A stretch of DNA of 5,843 bases from Geobacter sp. Lineage in GTDB: Bacteria > Desulfobacterota > Desulfuromonadia > Geobacterales > Geobacteraceae. The position numbers and the translations under genes are program-made. Shown in pieces: positions 1-4,528 of this stretch; position 1 is the stretch's first letter, and each line of letters starts with the position of its first letter. The notes beneath the pieces are model-generated. The model saw nothing but the letters and a program-made list of their open reading frames with translations, searched no databases and was not told the origin of the DNA. The stretch lies in assembly GCA_003499925.1 (NCBI GenBank), contig DNRQ01000199.1:7443-13285 (forward strand), read 5' to 3'.

Positions 1-106
1 GGGGAGAGGGTGAAAAGCCGGCATGAGGCAGATTAATTAATGGTTGACCCGGAAGGGGGGAACTGGGAGACTGGAGAGCACTGCACCCATCCACAGACAG
101 ATGAAC

Positions 107-110
107 GGAG
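107..110 (+). promoter_or_regulatory. Ribosome binding site deciding the GTG start of the Nudix gene
   Basis: GGAG sits 5 nt before the GTG at 116. The alternative ATG at 101 is preceded by CCACAGACAG, which has no purine-rich Shine-Dalgarno match, so the shorter product is favoured. Confidence 0.6.
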
Positions 111-115
111 TTGCC

Positions 116-529
116 GTGACTGAAGAAAACAGCAGAAGGCATGTCCACGTTGCCTGCGCCATCATCGAGCGGGACGGGTTGGTGCTGTCGGCGCTCAGGA
201 GCGCCTCGATGAACCTGCCGCTCAAATGGGAATTCCCCGGGGGGAAGATCGAGCCGGGCGAGGGGCGCGAGGAGTGCCTGAGACGCGAACTGGTCGAGGA
301 GATGGGTGTGCAGATAGAGGTCGGTCGCGCCCTTACCCCCGCCACCCACGACTACCCGACCTTTACCGTCACGCTCTATCCCTACGTCTGCAGCATCGTC
401 TCGGGCGAGATCACCCTGCACGAGCACTCCGCCATCTCCTGGCTTCCGGCTCCGCAGATGCACGAACTAGACTGGGCCGACGCCGATCTCCCCGTCATTG
501 CCGAATACCAGCAAACCGTACTGCTCTAA
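116..529 (+). CDS. Nudix hydrolase, MutT/NudG-like (d)NTP pyrophosphohydrolase
   Basis: Predicted cytosolic enzyme that hydrolyses nucleoside triphosphates to the monophosphate and pyrophosphate, most likely cleaning damaged or non-canonical (d)NTPs from the pool. A complete Nudix box (G-x5-E-x7-REUxEExGU) spans residues 43-65 of the 137-residue product, ending in RELVEEMGV, and is preceded by WEFPGGK, typical of the MutT/NudG branch. The N-terminal strand HVACAIIERDG and a C-terminal HEHSAISWL ... ADLPVI segment resemble the E. coli MutT and NudG layout; length is also typical (about 130-140 residues). I chose the GTG at 116 because GGAG lies 5 nt upstream. The in-frame ATG at 101 (five codons longer) and the ATG at 44 lack a good ribosome binding site. 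The exact substrate (8-oxo-dGTP, CTP derivatives or other) cannot be read from the sequence. It converges with the HDOD gene, with 20 bp between stop codons and no clear terminator. Confidence 0.93.
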   Translation: MTEENSRRHVHVACAIIERDGLVLSALRSASMNLPLKWEFPGGKIEPGEGREECLRRELVEEMGVQIEVGRALTPATHDYPTFTVTLYPYVCSIVSGEITLHEHSAISWLPAPQMHELDWADADLPVIAEYQQTVLL

Positions 530-549
530 ATCCGGTCGGGGCGTGCCAG

Positions 550-1380
550 TCACATCAAGAGCTCCTGTGAATCATCGAGGACCTCGTACAGATCCTCCAG
601 CTCATCCTGCGTGAGCTGCAGCATTGCGGTTTCCTGCACCGCCGCCATGTCGATGCCGGGATCGCTTGTCAGGCCGATTCCCTTCAGCTTGCAGGCGGTG
701 TTCACCAGCCTTACCAGGGCCAGTACCGTATCGGAGCTGTCAAAGTTGTCGTCATGGTGGTTGGCGACGATGTTGCAGTAGATGCCGGGCATGTTCCAGT
801 GCTGCATGAGCCGGCACCCTTGCTCGACATGCAGTTCCGCAAAGATTTCCAGAAGCAGCTCCTCCTCCAGCGCCGCCTGTGCCACGCCCATGCTGTTCAG
901 CCGCTCCAAAGCCTTTAGCAGGTACAATTTCCCGACGTCGTGCAAAAGCCCCCCCAGGTAGGCCTGGTCGGCGTACTGCGGGTATCCGGCACTGCGGGCG
1001 AGCCAGCGGGATCCGACGGCGCAGGCATGGCTGTGCAGCCAGAGCGACTGCATGAAGCCGTTCAGCACCTTGTTGTCCGATACATGCAGCCCCGCCTGTG
1101 AAGCGGCCATGGCAATATTGGAAACCTGCTGTGCGCCCAGCCGGATCACCGCCTCCTTGATCGTTTCGGTGCGCACCCGCCCCATGTAGACCGTGGAGTT
1201 GGCCATCTTCAGGATCTGCCCGGCAAGCGACGGATCCTCGCTGGCCAAGGCGATCACCGCATCGATGCTGAAGTCGGGACTCTCCAGCAGCTGCTGCAGC
1301 CTGATGGCGATGGGGTGGAAAACGGGAAGCTCGACGGGCTGGGTGGTCAACAAACGCCTGATGGTGAGCGATAGCGGCAT
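550..1380 (-). CDS. HDOD-domain protein retaining an HD motif
   Basis: A 276-residue soluble protein made almost entirely of one HDOD domain, a family related to HD/HD-GYP phosphohydrolases that usually acts in signalling or regulation, often without demonstrated catalysis. Visible family landmarks are an N-terminal ELPVF (17-21), EDPSL (48-52), MANSTVY (59-65), the conserved LG at 81-82, WLHS (114-117), LLHDVGK (145-151), H184 and ANHHDD (206-211). Unlike many HDOD proteins it keeps the His-Asp pair (H147, D148), K151 and several candidate metal-ligand histidines. The position where HD enzymes usually carry a final Asp appears to be N227 in LVRLVNTACKL, so full metal-dependent activity is doubtful. 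There is no signal peptide, membrane segment or fused receiver/GGDEF domain. The ATG is preceded by AGGAG with 8-nt spacing (1389-1393). It is transcribed divergently from mnmA; no partner gene is adjacent, so its target pathway is unknown. Confidence 0.92.
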   Translation of the reverse strand: MPLSLTIRRLLTTQPVELPVFHPIAIRLQQLLESPDFSIDAVIALASEDPSLAGQILKMANSTVYMGRVRTETIKEAVIRLGAQQVSNIAMAASQAGLHVSDNKVLNGFMQSLWLHSHACAVGSRWLARSAGYPQYADQAYLGGLLHDVGKLYLLKALERLNSMGVAQAALEEELLLEIFAELHVEQGCRLMQHWNMPGIYCNIVANHHDDNFDSSDTVLALVRLVNTACKLKGIGLTSDPGIDMAAVQETAMLQLTQDELEDLYEVLDDSQELLM

Positions 1381-1441
1381 GATGAACTCTCCTGTTGCGC
1401 TGCGGGCGGATCTGGATCAGCACGATCTAATGAATAGGTTT

Positions 1442-1471
1442 ACCATAAGCTCATGATATCACAAGAGCCAA
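1442..1471 (-). promoter_or_regulatory. Weak candidate promoter for the HDOD gene
   Basis: On the minus strand TTGGCT and TATGGT are separated by 18 nt, each matching the sigma-70 consensus at four of six positions, about 60 nt upstream of the ATG. The match is modest and could be chance. Confidence 0.22.
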
Positions 1472-1554
1472 GAAGGGAGGCGTTTCTCTCACACCTCGCC
1501 GCACTCTCAGCGGCATAGCCATGGACGGCAGGCCGGGGCGGTCTGAAAATTAAC

Positions 1555-1583
1555 TGTACTGATTACAGCTGATCTTCAGTACA
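1555..1583. repeat. Inverted repeat, 8-bp arms TGTACTGA/TCAGTACA
   Basis: TGTACTGA (1555-1562) and its perfect complement TCAGTACA (1576-1583) flank a 13-nt spacer containing CAGCTG. It lies at the left border of the G/C-run repeat cluster. It could be a hairpin, a dimeric protein-binding site, or the end of the repeat element. No T-tract follows, so it is not a canonical terminator. Confidence 0.6.
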
Positions 1584-1591
1584 ATGGTTGC

Positions 1592-1650
1592 CGCACAAAC
1601 TTCCCCCTTTGACAAAGGGCGCGCACAAACTTCCCCCCTTTGACAAAGGG
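1592..1650. repeat. Tandem duplication of a 30-bp unit
   Basis: Two units start with CGCACAAACTTCCCCC at 1592 and 1622 and continue through TTTGACAAAGGG; the second has one extra C. The first unit carries a truncated copy of the palindrome, ending at GGG then CGC, while the second continues into the full-length 33-bp repeat. This looks like a local duplication of the left part of the repeat element. Confidence 0.85.
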
Positions 1651-1665
1651 GGGAAGGGGGGATTT
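1633..1665 (+). repeat. G/C-run intergenic repeat, copy 1 (33 bp)
   Basis: This 33-bp unit is built as C6, TTTGACAAA, G6, AA, G6, ATTT. With three bases further left it makes a perfect 12-bp hairpin: CTTCCCCCCTTT (1630-1641), loop GAC, AAAGGGGGGAAG (1645-1656). It matches the inverted copy at 1705-1737 at 28 of 33 positions. The style is that of REP-like extragenic palindromes common in deltaproteobacteria and cyanobacteria (recognition, not a database result). Confidence 0.85.
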
Positions 1666-1704
1666 GCCTTTGGCCGCCAACTGCAGCTAGGTAGCAATCC
1701 GGGA

Positions 1705-1737
1705 AAATCCCCCCGCCCTCCCTTCGTCAGAGGGGGG
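1705..1737 (-). repeat. G/C-run intergenic repeat, copy 2, inverted
   Basis: Read on the minus strand this is the same 33-bp layout as copy 1, with five mismatches and no indels. Copies 1 and 2 therefore face each other across 39 bp (1666-1704), with the GGGGGGATTT ends innermost, giving a larger inverted repeat that could fold as one structure. The arrangement resembles paired REP sequences or a small non-autonomous element. No transposase is present. Confidence 0.85.
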
Positions 1738-1750
1738 AGAGGCGTTTTTC

Positions 1751-1776
1751 CGTTCCCAAGCCGGAGCTTGGGAACG
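1751..1776. repeat. CGTTCCCAAGC palindrome, 11-bp perfect stem
   Basis: CGTTCCCAAGC (1751-1761) pairs perfectly with GCTTGGGAACG (1766-1776) around the tetraloop CGGA. I recognise this type as a dispersed intergenic palindrome; in translation it yields the VPKLRLGN peptide often seen in spurious hypothetical proteins. It ends 65 bp before the mnmA start and could lie in the mnmA leader if transcription begins further upstream. Confidence 0.85.
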
Positions 1777-1798
1777 AGAGGTCTTTCTGTGGCAACCA

Positions 1799-1804
1799 TA
1801 TACT
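1799..1804 (+). promoter_or_regulatory. Candidate -10 box for mnmA
   Basis: TATACT matches the sigma-70 -10 consensus at five of six positions and lies 37 nt before the ATG, just right of the palindromic repeats. No recognisable -35 box lies 16-19 nt upstream, and there is no extended TG, so the call is tentative. Confidence 0.3.
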
Positions 1805-1841
1805 TGGAGTAGCGCTAATTGGACAAAAGTACGGAGCTAGC

Positions 1842-2918
1842 ATGACTGTGGATTATCGAGGCAAGAAGATAGCCGTCGCCATGAGCGGCGGAGTGGATTC
1901 CTCCACGGTCGCCGCCCTCCTCAAGGAGCAGGGGGCGCAGGTGATCGGGATCAATATGAAGCTCTTCGCGCGCGAAGGGGAGGACCCGGCGGCCAAGGGG
2001 AAGGGGGACGCCGAGATCGTCGCCGACTACCTCGGCATAGAATTCCACCAGGTGCGCCTGGAGGAGGAGTTCGCCCGCCTCATCGTAGCCGACTTCCGGG
2101 CCCAGTACTTCGCAGGCGAGACGCCGAACCCGTGTGTCCGCTGCAACCGCTATGTCAAGTTCGGGCTCCTCCTGGACAAGGCGCTGGAGCTTGGTGCCGA
2201 CCTCCTTGCCACCGGGCATTACGTGAGGACGAAGCAGGATGCCGACGGGCTCTGGCATCTGCTGAAGGCGGCCTGTCTCGCCAAAGACCAGTCCTATTTC
2301 CTGTACACGCTCACCCAGCGCCAGCTCGGCCGGGTGCTGTTTCCACTCGGGGAGATGCCGAGCAAGGACGAGGTGCGCCGTCTCGCCGCGGGCTTCGGTC
2401 TGCCGGTGGCGCAAAAGGGAGACAGCCAGGAGATCTGCTTCGTCCCCGGCGACGACTACGTTGCCTTCCTGGAAAAAGAGCTTCCGGCTTCGGCGAGCCG
2501 GGGCGATATCGTTCATCTGAACGGGACCGTGCTCGGGAGGCATAACGGCACGCACCGCTATACCATCGGGCAGCGGAGGGGGTTGGGGATCGCCTGGAAA
2601 GAGCCGCTCTATGTGCTGGCAATCGACGCGGAAAGGGACAGGGTCGTCGTCGGCGAGCAGGAGGGGCTGTTTGCTCCGGGCCTGAGGGTCTCCGATCTCA
2701 ACTGGATCGTCACGCCGGAAGGGGACAGGATCGAGACCACCTGCAAGATCCGTTACCGCCAGCAGCCCGTTGCATGCAGCGTCACCCTCTCTGGCGACGC
2801 AAGCGGAGAGATCCGATTCAGCGAGCCGCAGAAGTCGGTGACGCCGGGACAGTCGGTCGTGTTTTATCGGGATGATGAACTGATCGGAGGAGGGAGGATC
2901 AGGTCGGCGCTCGGCTAG
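1842..2918 (+). CDS. mnmA: tRNA-specific 2-thiouridylase MnmA
   Basis: Cytosolic enzyme that activates U34 of tRNA Lys, Glu and Gln with ATP and inserts sulfur delivered by a persulfide relay, giving the 2-thiouridine part of the modified wobble base. The 358-residue length is normal. An N-terminal PP-loop (SGGVDSS, residues 15-21) binds ATP; TPNPCVRCN (94-102) carries the catalytic Cys, with C101 equivalent to E. coli C102; and DSQEICFVPGDDY (194-206) carries the second Cys, C199. ATGHY (123-127), KDQSYFLY (148-155) and RYTIGQRRGLGI (239-250) are family signatures, followed by the C-terminal beta-barrel region (YVLAID, RYRQQPV, PGQSVVFY). C98 makes a CxxC with C101, a variant seen in part of the family. 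The region after NMKLF (38-42) lacks the W...CCS stretch of E. coli-type enzymes. GGAG lies 5 nt before the ATG. It stands alone, divergent from the HDOD gene and convergent with the RdgC-like gene. Confidence 0.97.
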   Translation: MTVDYRGKKIAVAMSGGVDSSTVAALLKEQGAQVIGINMKLFAREGEDPAAKGKGDAEIVADYLGIEFHQVRLEEEFARLIVADFRAQYFAGETPNPCVRCNRYVKFGLLLDKALELGADLLATGHYVRTKQDADGLWHLLKAACLAKDQSYFLYTLTQRQLGRVLFPLGEMPSKDEVRRLAAGFGLPVAQKGDSQEICFVPGDDYVAFLEKELPASASRGDIVHLNGTVLGRHNGTHRYTIGQRRGLGIAWKEPLYVLAIDAERDRVVVGEQEGLFAPGLRVSDLNWIVTPEGDRIETTCKIRYRQQPVACSVTLSGDASGEIRFSEPQKSVTPGQSVVFYRDDELIGGGRIRSALG

Positions 2919-2936
2919 CTCCGGGAAAATCGGAGC
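2918..2936 (+). terminator. Small hairpin at the mnmA stop codon, weak terminator candidate
   Basis: GCTCCG (2918-2923) pairs with CGGAGC (2931-2936) around a 7-nt A-rich loop, starting on the last base of the mnmA stop codon. No T-run follows, so it is not a standard intrinsic terminator; it may only protect the 3' end or be incidental. Confidence 0.3.
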
Positions 2937-2969
2937 AGCTTGAAACCGAAGTCAGGGACAAAAGAAACC

Positions 2970-3051
2970 TGGGACGCAGATTTACCTGAAGAGGCATGAT
3001 AACCCGTTTTCTCTAGCTTGATCAGATTTGATCAGGCAAATCAGCGTCCCA
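2970..3051. repeat. 82-bp element with imperfect terminal inverted repeats
   Basis: The left arm (2970-2992) starts TGGGACGCAGATTTACCTGA. The right arm (3029-3051), read on the minus strand, starts TGGGACGCTGATTTGCCTGA. They match at 19 of 23 positions and enclose 36 bp. The inner part has TTGATCAG twice (3018-3025 and 3028-3035) with a 10-bp period. It looks like a small structured or MITE-like intergenic repeat. No coding capacity and no obvious target-site duplication are visible. Confidence 0.7.
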
Positions 3052-3107
3052 TTGACGTGGCCTTTCCGCTGAACTTCGGGAAAAGGGAGCGTCAGCCAGA
3101 AGCAAAG

Positions 3108-3140
3108 AATGCCCCCCTCCCTTCCTTTTTCTAAGGGGGG
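3108..3140 (-). repeat. G/C-run intergenic repeat, copy 3, diverged
   Basis: On the minus strand it reads C6, TTAGAAAAA, GGAAGGGA, G6, CATT, which is the same 33-bp frame as the copies at 1633 and 1705, with conserved outer C6 and inner G6 runs and more mismatches between. Another G6 block follows on the plus strand (3142-3147), extending the palindrome. It sits between two convergent genes and might help end transcription, but no T-tract is adjacent. Confidence 0.65.
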
Positions 3141-3164
3141 AGGGGGGCCGTCACCTAGCGCCTA

Positions 3165-3197
3165 TCTCAGATTTTCTCAGACTTGGCCCGTGGCCAA
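3165..3197. repeat. Short direct repeat and hairpin downstream of the RdgC-like gene
   Basis: TCTCAGA occurs at 3165-3171 and 3175-3181 (period 10), followed by TTGGCC (3183-3188), loop CGT, GGCCAA (3192-3197). The hairpin lies about 20 bp past the stop codon of the minus-strand gene. No T-run follows on that strand, so terminator function is uncertain. Confidence 0.4.
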
Positions 3198-3216
3198 TGG
3201 TTCCGATTCTTATGCG

Positions 3217-4407
3217 TTAGACGAGCACGCTTCCACAACCGCTGCAGACGTTGAGCCAGCGATGGATCAGCGCCTCCTGCTCGGGCCACTCGCTGCCGAG
3301 CCTCATCTTGAGAAAGCTGGAGAACACCGAGTCGAAAAGCTGGCTACCCTTTTCCAGCAGCACCATCCTCTCGAAAAACACCGCCTCGCGCTCCATCCCC
3401 TCGTCGGTCGTGTTGTCCTTTTCCACCTTCACCGAAGGGGACTTGAACGAGGCGAAATGGAACAGCTCCCCCTTCAGGGTCATCTTCCAGTGGTCGTCGC
3501 CGGTCTCCAGGTGCAGGGTCGCCTCGGTGATCTGCTTCTTGTTCAAAAGCGCGCTCCGCACCTCGTTGAAACGGTCCTGCGGGCCCGCCACGGTGATCTT
3601 CTGGGCACCGTTCTCGCCCGAGCCCAGCAGCACGACGCGGTCGTCCAGGTAGGCCACGAACGGCTCCTTCTCCGAGAGGATCCCCGGCTGGTTGACGCTG
3701 TACTCGGAGGCCTCGTTCATGGTCTGATACATGAGCCAGAGCAGGAAGTCGGTACCGAGCCACTGGTTCTCCTTGACCAGTTCCAGGAAATTGTCCCCCC
3801 CCGCCTTGTTTGCCTGCTTCAGGAGCACCTGGTTTCCTTGGTCCAGCACGCTCTCCGCCCGCGCGTACGGGTGGAAGGCGGAGAGCCTGAGCCCCTCGAA
3901 GGTCTTCTTGAACTGCTCCTCGAACAGCTCGATGACCTTGGGCGATAGCGAGCTGAAGGTCAGGAGCCCGTTCTCGGTGTCCCAGACCGCATCGTAGGTG
4001 GCCGGCGTCGGCAGGGTCTGGGAGAGCAGCATGGCATGCACCGCTTCCTTTAGATCCTCCTTTTTCTGCTTGGGCACCTTTTTGAAGCCGGGGTTCTCGG
4101 CGAGAAACTTGTCCTGTTCCTTTTCCAGGTGCGCCTTCAGTATCGCAGAGGGCACCGCGCGCTTGTCGCGGCGCAGGGTGAACATGAGGTAGTGGTCGCG
4201 CCAGCAGGCGGCGGGAGAGTCGAACTCCGATGACTTCGGATCGTCGAGATGGACCCAGCCGAGCGAGAGCTCTTCGGTCCCCTGGTCGATCGGGTTGAAT
4301 CTGTTTGCCGCGAGTTGCTTTGAGGTCCAGGCGTGGAGTTCCTCCTTCGGGAGTTCCCCCTGTACCTTGAAATGACAGACGCTTACTGTGTTGGCGAGGA
4401 TGCCCAT
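3217..4407 (-). CDS. rdgC: RdgC-like recombination-associated protein, long form
   Basis: The 396-residue product resembles RdgC in its N-terminal half. E. coli RdgC is a DNA-binding dimer that modulates RecA-dependent recombination, so a DNA-associated cytosolic role is inferred. Shared features, in the same order as in E. coli RdgC, are QLAANRFNPI then LGWV (31-52), a charged strand followed by VPSAILKAHLE (85-95), a basic stretch KKVPKQKKEDLKEAV (109-123), and a D-TENGLL segment (143-149). The C-terminal half (about 210-396) is longer than in the 303-residue E. coli protein and has WLGTDFLLWLMY (216-227), FVAYLDDRVVLLGSGE (250-265) and FFERMVLLEKGSQLFDSVFSSFL (344-366, only key positions readable); I take this as a longer family variant. 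The end has an odd CSGC tail (388-391). Start chosen at the ATG with AAGGAG 6 nt upstream; a 39-residue extension would run into the neighbouring gene. The family call is by eye, hence moderate confidence. Confidence 0.72.
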   Translation of the reverse strand: MGILANTVSVCHFKVQGELPKEELHAWTSKQLAANRFNPIDQGTEELSLGWVHLDDPKSSEFDSPAACWRDHYLMFTLRRDKRAVPSAILKAHLEKEQDKFLAENPGFKKVPKQKKEDLKEAVHAMLLSQTLPTPATYDAVWDTENGLLTFSSLSPKVIELFEEQFKKTFEGLRLSAFHPYARAESVLDQGNQVLLKQANKAGGDNFLELVKENQWLGTDFLLWLMYQTMNEASEYSVNQPGILSEKEPFVAYLDDRVVLLGSGENGAQKITVAGPQDRFNEVRSALLNKKQITEATLHLETGDDHWKMTLKGELFHFASFKSPSVKVEKDNTTDEGMEREAVFFERMVLLEKGSQLFDSVFSSFLKMRLGSEWPEQEALIHRWLNVCSGCGSVLV

Positions 4408-4413
4408 GGTGAT

Positions 4414-4419
4414 CTCCTT
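4414..4419 (-). promoter_or_regulatory. Ribosome binding site deciding the RdgC-like start
   Basis: AAGGAG on the minus strand lies 6 nt upstream of the ATG at 4407, giving MGILANTVS as the N-terminus. An upstream in-frame ATG at 4524 lies inside the preceding gene and its terminator and is not credible. Confidence 0.8.
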
Positions 4420-4484
4420 CGGTTTGTTCTTTTCATGTGATGCGGGACAGCATGAGTACACCTTTTGACGTTCCCGGGCAAGAT

Positions 4485-4528
4485 AAAAAAGGCGGTTGAG
4501 GGTTGAGAGATGCTCATCTCTCAACCGC
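4485..4528 (-). terminator. Intrinsic terminator overlapping the lipoprotein 3' end
   Basis: On the minus strand GCGGTTGAG (4520-4528) pairs with CTCAACCGC (4492-4500), followed by one C and then TTTTTT (4485-4490). The left arm and the stop codon belong to the lipoprotein gene. A competing 10-bp stem is possible between GGTTGAGAGA (4517-4526) and TCTCTCAACC (4501-4510), because CTCAACC occurs twice in tandem. It should separate lipoprotein transcription from the RdgC-like gene downstream, which then needs its own promoter in about 4408-4484; I see no strong one there. Confidence 0.75.

Noticed and set aside
1633..1656. Intrinsic terminator from the 12-bp G/C-run hairpin
   Set aside because: It lies between divergent genes upstream of both, and no T-run follows the stem on either strand.
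1592..1740. CRISPR-like array from the repeated palindromes
   Set aside because: Only two tandem units with no unique spacers between them, then inverted copies; no cas genes nearby.
1563..1812. Open frames on both strands across the repeat cluster (74-78 codons)
   Set aside because: They translate the palindromes themselves (KLPPLTKG and VPKLRLGN-type peptides), are open on both strands because of the symmetry, and have no credible ribosome binding site.
1815..2555. A 246-codon minus-strand open frame across mnmA
   Set aside because: It lies opposite mnmA, whose motifs are unambiguous, and its product shows only shadow-type composition.
3109..3948. A long plus-strand open frame of 279 codons opposite the RdgC-like gene
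   Set aside because: It is antisense to a well-supported gene, begins inside the G/C-run repeat and has low-complexity Leu/Glu/Arg/His composition typical of shadow frames in GC-rich DNA.
4408..4524. N-terminal extension of the RdgC-like protein to 4524
   Set aside because: It would start within the upstream gene and run through the terminator, while ATG 4407 has an excellent ribosome binding site.
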